From Meconema thalassinum (lineage: Eukaryota > Arthropoda > Insecta > Orthoptera > Tettigoniidae), in the NCBI GenBank assembly GCA_946902985.2, contig OX336388.2:118459894-118523893 (forward strand): 64,000 nt of DNA, given 5' to 3'. The notes under the pieces were generated by a model that saw only the letters and a program-made list of their open reading frames with translations, did not search any database and was not told the DNA's origin. The position numbers were made by a program, and so were the translations under genes. Below are positions 30,373 to 40,949 of the stretch, piece after piece; within the stretch, counting starts at the first letter, position 1, and each line of letters starts with the position of its first letter.

Positions 30373-32930
30373 CTACCACACCTTACATCCGAGGCAATCT
30401 GTTTAACATATTCTAACCTTGGTCTACCCCTACAGTTCTTGTCCTCAACCCTTCCTTCCATAACGAAGCTTGCTATACCTGGGTGTCTTAATAAGTTTCA
30501 TACCAACCTATCTCTTCTCTTCATTAGGAGTCGCCATAATCATCACTCCTCCCCCACTCGGCTTAATACGGTACCTCGTCGTTTGAAACCCTATCTACCC
30601 ATCTGATCTTCATCATTCTCCTCTAACACCACATTTCAAACGCTTCGATTCTCCTCTTTTCTGCTACACCAATAGTCCAAGCTTCACTTCCATAGAGTGT
30701 CACACACCAGACAAAGGCTTTCAAAAATGACTTTCTAATACCTAAATCTATATTCGATGTCGATTCCTTTTCTCTAGAAGTGCTTTCCTTGCCTGAGCCA
30801 ACCTACTTTTTATACCCTCATTGCCTCTTCCATCACTGGTTATGTTGCTTCCTAAGTAACAGAAGCCTCCTTCTTCCTTTAGCTTTTCACCCGCCAATTT
30901 GATGTCCATATAGGTTTCTCATTTATTTCGGCTGCATTCCAATATTTTTGTTTTACATTTATTAATTTTCATCATGAACTCGTTCCTCAAGACGGAGTCC
31001 ATACCATTCAAAAACTCATTCAAATCTTCGGGCGTATCGGCCAAGATGACGATGTCATCAGCAAATCTCAGAGTTGAAATTATTTCTCCTTGAATCATCA
31101 CTCCCACTTTAAATTTTTCTCCAATTTCCGTCTTTGCTTGTTCAATGTAGAGATTGAAAAGTATGGATGATAAGTTGGAACCTTGCCTTACACCTTTCTG
31201 AATACCAGCTTCTCTCTCGTGTCCTTCAGCTCGAATGACTGCTGTCTGGTTTCTGTATAGATTGTAGAGCACCCTCCTATCCTTGTGCTTAATTCCAATC
31301 GTTTTCAAAATGTCAAACAATTTAGCCCAATCAATATTATCAAGAGCCTTTTCTAAGTCTACAAATGCCATGATCGTTTTCTTATCTTTCCTTATACTAC
31401 GGTACCTTCCAAAATATACCTAAGACTTAGTACAGTTTCCTTTGTTCCTACATTTCTCCTGAAACTAAACTGGTCTTCGCCCAACTTCGCTTCTATCTTA
31501 TAACATTCTTCTTGAAATCAAAGGGTACCGTACCTCGCCTGTCTCATAAATCCTACACATCAAGTGAAATACCCTATCAGACCATCGTCACCTATGCAGC
31601 GTAGCAACTCGATCGGTATACCATCTATGCCTGGTGCTTTGTTCCTGCTTAAGTCTTCCAATGCTCTGTCAATTCTATACCCTTCGCTTTCCATTACAAG
31701 ATTCCCAATCTCCTTTCCCTTAAAAAACACTCTACGTAAGCATTCCATCTCTCAACCTTTTCTTCCCTACCTGTTGGAGGCTATCCATATATGCCCTTAA
31801 TATTACAGCACTTAGTCTTCCTTTCCTTAAGAGTATTCTTAATCCTTCGATAAGCTGTGTCTACTTTTCCTAATTTCAGACAATTTTCTATACCTGCACA
31901 TTTCTCTTTCAACCTTTCTTCTTTCGCTTCCTTGCACTTCTTGTTAACCTCATTTCTCAGACGTCTGTATTCTGCTTTTCCATTTCTATCCCTTATATTC
32001 CTGTGTTTCCGCCTTTCATCCATTAATTCTAGTACATCCTGAGTGATCCACGGTTTTCTCCCTATTCTTTGTTTCCTACCAATGTTTACTTCGGCAGATT
32101 TTGTTATTTCATTCTTCAAAAGTGCCCATTCGTCTGCAATTGTTTGTTTAGAGTTTTCCATTAGTCCTTCCTTTATACTCTTCTTGAATCTTTTTTTTAC
32201 ATCCTTCTCTTTCAGTCTGTCTATTGCCCACCTTTTTGGTTTTGGCTTTTCTTCAACTTAAATCTGCATTTCATAACAACCAGATTGTGGTCAGAGTTTA
32301 TGTCAGCACCGGGATATGTTTTGCAATCCAAGATCTGGTTTCGAAATCTCTGCTTGACCTCAATGAAGTCGATTTGGTAACGCTCTGTACTACCTGGTCT
32401 CATCTATGTGTATACTATTTTATTGTGGTAATTGAATAAGGTGTTAGCCATGACCAACTCATGCTCGGTGCAGAATTCCATCAGCCTGCTTCCTCGATCA
32501 TTCCTTTCACCTAATCCGATATCTCGTACTATCTTCCCTTCTAATCCTTTTCTTACCACAGCAATCCAATCTCCCATTACTATAACATTTTCATCACCCT
32601 TGACATACCTCAGAATTTCATCTATTTCTTCGTAGATCATTACATCATCTTCTTCATCAGTTTGAATGGTAGGCATATAGACTTGTACCCCTGCGGTGCA
32701 CGTAGGTTTTGTATTGATATTAGCAACAATAATCCGTTCACTATATTGCTTGTAATAGTCCACCCGCTGTCCAATATTCCTACTTAATATGAGACCTACC
32801 CCCGCATAGCCGTTGTTTGATTTAGTGCTAATGACCCTATAGCCTCCTGACCAAAAATCTTGTTCTTTCTTCCAGCGCATTTCACAAATTCCAAACAACT
32901 CCAACCTCAAACTATCAATTTCCCTTTAAA
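30373..32930 (-). pseudogene. LINE B copy 2 endonuclease and reverse transcriptase
   Basis: Pieces visible on the minus strand are EMRWKKEQDFWSGGYRVIST (about 32880), VIVMGDWIAVV (about 32585; the usual N after W is replaced), DINSDHNLVVMKCRF (about 32290), RNKAPGIDGIPIELLRC (about 31650), FVDLEKALDNIDWAKLF (about 31350), GVRQGSNLSSILFNLY (about 31170) and RFADDIVIL (about 31060). They correspond in order to the copy at 47534-50509 but lie in several frames. The catalytic FADD is intact. The copy is dead. Confidence 0.88.
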
Positions 32931-34006
32931 AGTTTCCTAATCTTCCACTGCCTAGCAGACTTCTTACATTCCACGCTCCGATCCGTCAGATTTCCTCTTT
33001 GTCACTTCTGTGATGTCATCTCCCTCTCGAGTAGTCCCCACCCGAAGATCCGAACGGGGAACTAGTTTACCCCCGGATTGGAATTTTACAAGAGAGGAGG
33101 CCATCATCACATGTAATTATGCATAGAGAGGTGCATATCCTCGGGAATAGCATTACGGCTGTAGTTTCCTGTTGCTTTCAGCTGTGCAGCAGAACGTAGT
33201 GTAGCCATTAGTAGGCTAATGTTATCAATATCTTTACCGTCTATAAGACAAGTAGAGAATTGATTTATTCTGAAAGGCTGCTACTCCCCTTCAGAATAAA
33301 GTAATAGAGCAATTCTACTATCAAAAATACTGACCTTCTACTAACAACCAAATACTGAAATTCCACTAACGAAAAAAAAACTACCAACAACAAAACACTA
33401 CCACTAAAGCAGTCTGTAACCAGGTACAATCACAATGGACCCTCCCTTCTCTTGTACTGTGCTTTAAACATCTTAGGCGCGGTGCTCACTAGAGAAACCT
33501 GTTTCTTGCAACTGGTTTCATGAAATAGGTTTCAAGAAACCAGTTGCATTGGAACATGCACACTGAAGCAACGGTTTTCCATCAGTTAGGATGGTGGTGC
33601 CATGATTTTTTTCTTGTTGGATTTCATGGCCACGCCTTCCTAACGAGGACCATGCCTCCAAAGAATAATGAACCCGAACGGTAGCTAAATACAGTACAAT
33701 TAAAATTCGGTACCCATGCCTGTAGCCTTCAGGGGCAGAAAAACTGGTTGTTCCGCCCTTTAAAACAACAACCACCAGTAGCCTTCGTGTTATGTTCATG
33801 TGATCGCAATATAAACCACTATCGCATGCAAGCAGCATCCACTACTTGCCAGCCCAAAGAAAGAGCGCCCGGTTCAGCTGACGGAAATCAATAGAAAGGA
33901 CAAGGACACCCACATAATAAATATATAACATAATACTAACTTAAATAACTGACCTTGCGGATCACGTGAGCAATGAGGTTACCTGATTCCCCACTCCCCT
34001 GTTAAT

Positions 34007-34862
34007 CACGGGCATATATAAGGGGTCTGCCCGGGGGCCCGGGCCGCCCCCGAAATTTTTGTCATATATAATATTTGTTTATGAATTGAAACATTAAAAA
34101 CTAATATAGTTTACTTATCATGTACCGGTACTATTGTTACTACGCGACGTATGGCAACCTTGCCAAACAAGGCGAAGGTAGAGCGATGTAAACAGTGTGA
34201 CAATCAGTTAGCTCTGATCTTATGTGTAACAACATAACCTCTTATTACTCTCCAGTGCCTTCGCTCTTATGAACCTGCCAAGAACAGCAACAAGTGCCCT
34301 TGAAGCGTGTGACGAAAGTTTTCTCCCTAACTTTTATACCTTTATCAAACTTTTGTCAAATTTGCCTCTATCTGCAGCTACTGGTACCGGTACTGCCGAA
34401 CGGAGTTTGAGTTGGTTGATAACATACTTTAGAAATTCTACTTCTGAAAACAGACTCAACGGTCTAGTATTGTTACAGAGACATACATCACTGACGATGA
34501 AGTTATAAACCGATTTGGTAATCCATCTCGAAACCTTGACTTTATATTATAGTGTAAGTTGTAAATCAAAACAGTAATGATAATTCTTTCCATGTAAATA
34601 CTATCAAGTAAGCAGGATGATTGTATTAATAAAACGTAACATCAAATGGTCTAAGTTGGGTTTGGCATTAACCAAACATAAAACATCACAACAAATTGGT
34701 TGAAAAAGTGATGCAAGATAGCCTTAAAACTCATCATTTAGCACCAAATTATATAAAAATTTCCCGGGGAGAACTCCGGATCCCCTATTCTTTGGGGCCT
34801 ATACCATGCCCACTAACTCCCGGATTGGCACCCCGCAAAATAAAACTCTATATACGCCCCTG
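34007..34862 (+). mobile_element. Small hAT element nested in the TIR element
   Basis: The ends read CACGGGCATATATA and, reversed, CAGGGGCGTATATA. The flanks ctgttaat (33999-34006) and ctgttatt (34863-34870) form an 8 bp duplication with one mismatch. It carries a transposase C-terminus on the plus strand. At 856 bp it is an internally deleted copy. Confidence 0.8.
34269..34508 (+). pseudogene. hAT transposase C-terminal dimerisation fragment
   Basis: The 79-codon frame reads LPNFYTFIKLLSNLPLSAA, then TAERSLSWLITYFRNSTSEN and LNGLVLLQRH, matching the hAT C-terminal block (LPVSxAxAERSFSxL...LxGLALL). The catalytic core and DNA-binding domain are missing. Confidence 0.8.
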
Positions 34863-35229
34863 CTGTTATTACGATGTACAATTTACATGTCTCGTAAACA
34901 CCTAGGTTTGTAATGTCCAACGAACAGCAGACCACGTTTTTGATTCCAAAGTTCGCACTTCATCCTTCAATAGCAAGTTCATATCTTTACGTAAACGACG
35001 GGAGGCATTGGCCAAATAATAATATTAAAATATATAGGGCTGTGCACACTGCGTTTCATGAAACTGCTTTTCCGAGTTTCACGAAACCCGGTTTCACGAA
35101 ACCATCGCAACTACAGTTTCATGAAACGCAGTGTGCACAGTCTTATGTTAATCTTATCTATCTGTTGCAAGCAACTTAAGTTTCACGTTTCACGAAACGA
35201 GTTTCTCCAGTGTTCACCGCGCCTCTTAG

Positions 35230-35810
35230 TTAGCAGTTGTACGAACTCAACAAAGCATGTATATAACAATAGGCGCGTAACCATAGCGATTATACATTAT
35301 CATGTAACTAGAGATTTGAAGCTGAATTATAAACGACATGCAGTCAGTGTAACTGCTAGAATTCTTACTAAATAACATAAGATTAGTTGTCCCGCGCATG
35401 CGGATGAATAGTCAAGAGGGAAACAATGGTACGGTGAATTTCCCGCAAACACTCTCTCCTTATGTAGGCCCTCCTTGATCTGCTCCACGTCCATATGAGT
35501 TCATGCTAACTAATGGCAATATCATTTACTGAATTGCAGATCAACGTTACTAGATCAACGTGTAACTCATCCCAGACATCCCTCAAGAGTCATGTCGAAT
35601 GTTCTGTTGTTCTGCATTTACAAGAACTCTGCTGACATCTGTGATTCATAAATTCAACCTTCCAGTGCACTGCATCGCCAACTGCCAAGATCGAGATTGC
35701 GAGTCATGCGCATCTTCGGTGAGGTAGTATTAAACAAAGGACCAGTAAGTGTTTTGAAAATCGGTAAGTGTCTAGTTTATTAACAGATATCATGTGTGTG
35801 TGTGCCATAC
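35230..35810. other. No recognised gene or repeat
   Basis: Mixed-composition DNA with no convincing ORF. An ATG at about 35596 opens only a 20-codon frame. Confidence 0.5.
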
Positions 35811-35813
35811 AGC

Positions 35814-36400
35814 AGTCTCGGTATCTCGCTATACGGCGCCATGTCAGTGAGGAGGTTATGTTCCCGTAACTGGTCCTCCGTTGGCTGGTAGACTACTGGA
35901 ACCCTCCAAATCCTCCCTTATCATGTGTGTATGGTGGTAAGAGTGAGAGCACATCATCATAGAGTAGTCTCGGTCACTGGTATCAGGAGCTCAGCCATGT
36001 CAGTGAGGAGGTTACGTTCCCATAACTGGTCCCCCATTGGTTGTGAGACTGCTGTATTATTATTCAACACCCTCCCATTCATGTGTGTCTAATGGAGAGT
36101 GTGTGTATGTGTGAGAGAGTGGGGTCATCATCAAAGTGTAGTCTCGGTCGCAGGTATCAGGAGCACAGCCATGTCAGTGAGGAGGATGTTCCCATACCTG
36201 GACCCCCATTGGCTGTGAGACTACTTTATCCTCCAACTCTCTCCCTATCATGTGTATGTGTGTCACCAGCGGTCTCGGTCACCGGTATCGGGAGCACAGT
36301 CATGTCAATGAGGAGGTTACGTTCCCATAACTGGACCTCCTTTGACTGTGAGATTGCTGTACCCTCCAATACCCTCCTCATCATGTGTGTGTGAACTAAT
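35814..36400 (+). repeat. Minisatellite, four irregular units of ~130-175 bp
   Basis: The phrase (a/g)gtctcggt...gtatc(a/g)gg begins units at 35814, 35966, 36140 and 36271. Each continues with catgtca(g/a)tgaggagg, gttcccataactgg and tcatgtgtgtgt. Unit lengths differ mainly in the GT-rich spacer. ORFs here follow from the repeat and are not genes. Confidence 0.85.
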
Positions 36401-36419
36401 ATAGTATTGTTCTAACCTT

Positions 36420-36900
36420 ACTGAGTAAATAAAGTCGAGAATTCCCATGTGTTTAAGCAAGTGCTGGTCGCTTGAACATCAACTCTGAGACACGTCTGAT
36501 TACAAAGAAAAACACGAAGAGGGAGACAAAAGAAATATATCAATACTAACAGGATCAAAACACTATTCCCAAGATGAAGACACAGCAAACAATATTCGTA
36601 GTGCATATTATGCTATGAAATAGAATCACGAGCACTCATTTGGTTGAAGTATTTTCAAACATAAGAAAATGGCAGACATCATCCAAATTATAATGATCAA
36701 AGAAACGTTCAGCACTTCAAACCTTGTTAAAGGCAGTCAATGACGACCAACTGTTGCTTTATATTAAGTCTGATTTAACATGGAGAGTGATTACTAACTT
36801 CTATGGTGGAAGAACCTGCGAATATTCACAATAAATGGATGACGAGTCACCAGCAGAATCAGTCCTCGCCTACGTGGGAAACGCAGGAAGGGTTCAGTGA
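36420..36900. other. No recognised gene or repeat
   Basis: Some stretches around 36660-36880 look vaguely coding but yield no recognisable domain. Confidence 0.4.
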
Positions 36901-36914
36901 AATAGACGCAGTGT

Positions 36915-37540
36915 TGTTGATTTATTTATTTATTTATTTATCGTATGACATACAAACAAAAAGCAAGCAAGATAAATATATACACACATATACATATTTA
37001 CAGGGACACATGACAAGGCAGGCTTATATTCAAATATAAATTCCTTATCCATTGCAATGCTGTAGGTGTAGCCAGCAGGAAGTCAGACATATTACCCTGA
37101 TATGATCTTCTATGGCATTCATGAACAATGTGGTGAACTGACTGTGAAGGAGCACCGCAGTCACATTGGGGAGAAGGAATTTTACCCCATTTGAAGAGTG
37201 AATCAGCATAGACTCCATAGTTAGTCCGGATCCTATTGAGGGCAGTCCACGTTCTTCTTGGCAGGTCAAAACCGGGTGCAGCGCTATTTCGAATTAAATC
37301 ACTCCAAACTTCAAGGTTGATATTGGATATTTGGCTTAAAATTGTTGCCTGTGAGATCCCTAGCATATTTGATGGGTGGATGTCTCGATTTCAGTCGGTT
37401 TCTCTTCAGATCAGGGATGTCGCAGTGAATAGGAAGAGCTGGTTTACTCATGATTTTCTTATACTCTCGGATCAGGGCAGCTTTCCTGCGAGACAAAACC
37501 TTCCACAAGAACACCTCAAACGACATCTTAAACAGAGGAA
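36915..37540 (-). pseudogene. LINE F 3' end, minus strand
   Basis: The minus strand reads LPIHCDIPDLKRN (about 37440), then after a frameshift APGFDLPRRTWTALNRIRTN (about 37275) and QCDCGAPSQSVHHIVHECH, the cysteine/histidine knuckle. It resembles the LINE end at 3806-5025. The 3' tail, at the left edge, is tcatacgataaataaataaa in minus sense, a (taaa)n microsatellite. The 5' part is missing. Confidence 0.75.
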
Positions 37541-37689
37541 TCGTGGACTAGGCCTACTGGGGAGACCACGTTAAAAAAACGCGCCATGTACTCTACCTCA
37601 TGGTGGTGTGGAAACGAGTATTCAGCCTGACTCATCTAGGTAAGATCGCCGTAAGTAAGACTACTCAATAGTTAATTAGTTATCCCCAT

Positions 37690-38792
37690 TTAAATTGTGC
37701 TACTACTTTAGCAGCATTCAAATACAAAGCAGAGTATAGGAAAAGTGAAAATATGGGACCCGCAGACATGTTGTCTAGACTTCCCAGTCAAGATGAAATT
37801 ATAGAAAGTGTAAAAAGTGTAATAACTGAACTGTCAGGGTTAACCATAAATGCTGAAATTGTAGCAGATGTTACTCTTAAGAATCCTGTATTGACAAAGG
37901 CTATTGAGCTAACACAGTCGGGTTGGCCACAACAAGTGACAATGCCAGCGCTCAAACCGTATTTTGAAATACGCTATAGCCTGTCAGTGGTAGAAGGGTA
38001 GAAGGGTTCTTTTTGGAGATCGTGTGGTAATCCCCTTTGAATTAAGAAGTAAAGTACTGGATACCCTTCATGGTGGACATCCAGGTTGTGTAAGGATGAA
38101 AATGAGAGCAGGGAATGTGGTTTACTGGCCAAATTTTGCCTAAGATATTGACGAGTATATTAAACTGTGTGAACCATGTGCTAGAGTAGATTTTCAGGCG
38201 ATTTCACCAATACAACATGTTTGGCCTTCAACGAACAGTAATTGGACTTGCCTGCACTTAGATTTCTTTTATTTTAATACTGAAGTGTATTTGATATTGC
38301 TCGACAGTCATAGTAAATGGCTGGAAATATGGGATGTTGGGGTCACCTCCTCCACAGCTGTAATTGACAGATTGAAAGCATGCTTTGCCACGTTCGGACT
38401 TCCTGCTCAAATAGTGACCGACAATGGTCCCCCCTTTGATTCCTTCAATTTCTTATCATTTTGTACAGATAATGACATAATAGCTTCTAAAAGCCCACCT
38501 TATTATCCTCAGGCGAATGGCCTTGCAGAAAGGGGAGTGCGAACAGCAAAGACTGGTCTTAAGAAAATGCTAATGTCTGAGTCAACATTGTCAATTAAGC
38601 ATAAAGTTTATAATTTCCTTTTCCAGTACCGAAATACGCCAAGCACAGTAACTAATATCTCTCCAGCAGAAATGATCTTTACCTTTCCGGTACGAACACC
38701 TCTCAGCAAGCTGAAACCAGCTTCTAAACAGTCTTATGTGCCAAATGTAATTACATTTCAGATAGGGGAGCAAGTTCGTGTCCGTAGGAGAC
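37690..38792 (+). pseudogene. Ty3/gypsy-type pol end: RNase H tail and integrase
   Basis: The sense starts with FKYKAEYRKSENMGPADMLSRLP, the end of RNase H. After a frameshift near 38000 follow LHGGHPGCVRMK and CEPCARVDF (His/Cys zinc region of integrase; one stop before DIDEYI), then in the frame 38285-38824 the catalytic region with LILLDSHSKW, VTDNGPPFDSF (second Asp) and ANGLAERGVRTAK (Glu). It ends near VRVRRRQ. Gag, protease, RT and LTRs are not seen beside it, so it is a fragment. At least two breaks are present. Confidence 0.85.
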
Positions 38793-39225
38793 AGTGTTTG
38801 GGTTTCCTAAAAATCCACAATTGAAAGCCATATGGGAACGTGCTATTCCTCGAGCCAATTGGGTACCTACTAAATATTCCATCGTATGTATTAAACACTT
38901 CTTTCTTCCTGAAGGCTAAGTTATGTTGAAAAATCCAAGAATGGTGATGGGAATAATAAGGAATTCACACGGAAGAAGCCTGTATTGTTCCCTCGTGCAG
39001 TTCCAAAGGTATTCCCAAACTTACCATCGTATTTCAGTAAGTGCTCCTCCAAGATAAGGAAATCTCCAGAAGAAAGAAGAGAAGAAGAAAAATAACGGAA
39101 AAAGTCTGCAGAGGAATGTGAGAAGACCCTTGCTGAGGAAGCCAACAAAATTACGACTTTCGAGTCCTTTGTTTGTGATATACAAAATAAATTGGTGAAA
39201 ACTATTGTATTTTGTATAAATTAGA
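38793..39225 (+). pseudogene. THAP-domain gene fragment
   Basis: The sense reads FGFPKNPQLKAIWERAIPR, then VPTKYSIVCIKHFFLPEG, the second half of a THAP zinc finger (W, C and H of the C2CH site), in a different frame from the integrase before it. After a shift near 38920 it continues KPVLFPRAVPKVFPNLPSYF, a usual sequel to THAP domains, and a Lys/Glu-rich segment with one TAA near 39094. The first THAP half is absent: an AG at 38791-38792 may be an old acceptor. It may come from a host gene or a THAP-bearing transposon. Confidence 0.7.
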
Positions 39226-39646
39226 TGTGACAAGCATACCTCAAAAGGTCGAGTATAAGGGTAAACAATTATTTTACGGTCGAAATTCTTACCAATGGAG
39301 GCGTAATTCCTAACACTGTTGTTCTTCATTCTGGCTCTATAATATTTCGGAATTCATTGTTTTAAGTAAGTAGAGTCAGTTGTTCCAAGCAATAGAATTT
39401 TGCCACGACTTTTTATTACCTGGAATTTCTGTAAGTTTACTAGTCGTCCAGATTAATAGTTTAATAGATAACCTAAAACCTGACCTTGAAAACCAGGGAT
39501 ACGAAACTTCAGAGATTCTGTTAAAAAGTTAATGTTTCTACAGGATCAGTTTACACTTCTTACTTTTTAAAAAAACCTAGATATAACGTTACTACAACTC
39601 TAAATGCATTCCTCATTTATATGCAGTCTAAAAAAATGAATCCCAG

Positions 39647-39820
39647 GTGACATCTGTAAAAACTGCTGCAACATCTGCAGCAGGCTTTCTTTCTGATAGT
39701 AGTGATGGTGAATCAGAAAAATGTCCCATCTGCTTGCTTAGTTTCACAACGCAAGAGATTGGAACACCAGAATCGTGTGATCACAGTTTTTGTGTGACTT
39801 GCCTTCAGGAATGGTCCAAG
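39647..39820 (+). CDS. PHRF1: Host exon encoding a RING-finger segment, PHRF1-like
   Basis: The exon is bounded by cccag (acceptor, 39645-39646) and AAG|GTGAGT (donor at 39821). It is 174 bp, exactly 58 codons, phase 0 at both ends. It encodes a Ser/Glu-rich lead, then C26-P-I-C29 and C44-D-H46-x2-C49-x2-C52, six of the eight zinc ligands of a C3HC4 RING; the last pair must lie in the next exon. The wording GTPESCDHSFC and EWSK resembles the RING of PHRF1, a PHD/RING ubiquitin ligase tied to RNA polymerase II; SCAF11 is a weaker alternative. The exon is free of stops. Neighbouring exons are not found within the window. The pyrimidine tract is poor. Confidence 0.68.
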
Positions 39821-39829
39821 GTGAGTTTG

Positions 39830-40240
39830 GCATGTTTGTTCTTCAATTCGAGAGGTAAAAAGAAGAGTGACAAACAGAGGGGATGTAACTACCCGGTTAA
39901 GATTTCAATCTATCCTGAAATTTTCTCATAGAATATCATATCCATTAGGGATGAAGTGACCCAATCATAGTCCTTGGCAGTGACCGAGGTATTAGAAACC
40001 TAGAATTCTGAGCTTGAGTTTATGTGCAGAAGGGTGGCCAATTCCTTTCCACTCCTCTTCCTGCAGCATCAAACAGGTTTTCATTAGACATCATTGAGAA
40101 ATCCAGGAATTTAACCCTTTTGATGTCAAGTAATTATGAGTGGTTATGCTGAAATTGCCAAGCCAAGTTTAGTGAAATTACAAATGTTTGGGTTTAAGAT
40201 AGAAAATAGATATTTTTTCTGTATCAGGTAAACATATTGT
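39830..40240. other. Intronic DNA after the RING exon, nothing recognised
   Basis: No repeat structure or second exon is apparent. The RING frame stays open across the donor to about 39931 without RING-like residues, which fits read-through into an intron. Confidence 0.45.
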
Positions 40241-40242
40241 TA

Positions 40243-40518
40243 CATGGTGGCGACAGAACCTGGAAATCAGGGAAATTTGTCTGTCTGGAAATATCAGGGA
40301 AATGTCAGGGAATTTCGCAAAGGTGTAGGAAAAATACAGGGAAATTTGAAGAAATAGAATTTATAAATCTAGAATACAACAATTTTTTTGTCGAGCGAAT
40401 AAGAATTATTTTGCAGCCAAACCTGTCGCGGCAAAAATATAAAGTGGTTCCCCGATTAATATCGGGGAATTTTGTGGCAACATCACGGAAATTTGCCAGG
40501 CAGTCTGTCACCACCATG
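40243..40518. mobile_element. MITE, 276 bp, with cagggaaat repeats
   Basis: The ends read CATGGTGGCGACAGAACCTG and, reversed, CATGGTGGTGACAGACTGCC. They are bounded by tgtta (40238-40242, 40519-40523). Inside, caggg(a)aat-type motifs repeat near the left end and ggaaattt near the right. No ORF. The superfamily is unclear. Confidence 0.72.
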
Positions 40519-40684
40519 TGTTAACATACAGTAAGTACTACATGCTAAATAATTAATATTTTGCTTCATTTGTTTAATTAAAAGAACACTTCAAAGATTA
40601 TTTCAGTTGAAAGAAAAAAAGAAGAAGAAAAAAGGAATTTTTAATATAATTTTGACAGCCTACACAATCTAAATCGTATCTTTT

Positions 40685-40941
40685 TTTTATATGCATCATA
40701 ATCATCTCGGGATCCTTCCAGCGGGCCGGGTAGGATTTGAGTGGACGATATGCCTCCATCTACCTCTGTTATTACAGATTTCTCCTTTAATATCTTGGAA
40801 CGTCAGTCCTCTCGTTAGATCTTCTTTAACTTGGTCTATCCACCTTCTTCTGGGATGTCCAACGGGTCTCTTCCCTGGTACTGTCCCCGATAATCCGGAT
40901 AGTAGGCTGTCAGATATCCGCCCCCTCAATCGGATTGCCAA
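40685..40941 (-). pseudogene. LINE C-terminal fragment
   Basis: The minus strand reads GTVPGKRPVGHPRRRWIDQV and ends GRWRHIVHSNPTRPAGRIPR and a stop, the standard final segment of many insect LINE polyproteins (GKRPxGRPRxRW...W). A gatgattatgatgc tail follows on the same strand. The reverse transcriptase is missing. Confidence 0.75.
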
Positions 40942-40949
40942 TAATCAAA

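Larger units (their letters stand above)
23614..33460 (-). mobile_element. LINE B copy 2, split by an LTR retrotransposon
   Basis: The 3' end lies at 23614-23699 (minus-strand gtcaaaagactgatgactca), and the rest continues at 30369-33460. The two parts join exactly across the LTR element: the copy at 47.2-50.5 kb reads through this point without a break. The 5' UTR hairpin (about 33264-33299) and upstream repeats match the other copy to about 33460. Coding sense is broken by many stops and frameshifts. Confidence 0.9.
33476..35223. mobile_element. TIR element with GTTTCATGAAAC-type palindromes
   Basis: The ends read GGCGCGGTGCTCACTAGAGA and, reversed, GGCGCGGTGAACACTGGAGA. They are bordered by tctta (33471-33475, 35224-35228), a 5 bp duplication. 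Both subterminal regions are crowded with gaaac/gtttc palindromes (33500-33545; 35055-35205). No transposase of its own is clear; the hAT fragment inside belongs to a nested element. The superfamily is uncertain; hAT with a short duplication is one option. Confidence 0.72.

Noticed and set aside
30183..30461. 92-codon minus ORF joining LINE B and LTR sequence
   Set aside because: It reads across the LTR/LINE junction (the LINE end EDKNCRGRPRLEYVKQ runs into the LTR) and is a chimera of the insertion, not a gene.
36083..36394. 103-codon ORF with cysteine-rich look
   Set aside because: Made entirely of minisatellite units.
37236..37574. 112-codon plus-strand ORF
   Set aside because: Antisense to the LINE F C-terminus, whose motifs are clear on the minus strand.
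39647..39931. Reading the RING segment as one 94-codon ORF with its own start
   Set aside because: The first codon is GTG at a splice acceptor and the end lies past a strong GTGAGT donor; an exon explains it better.
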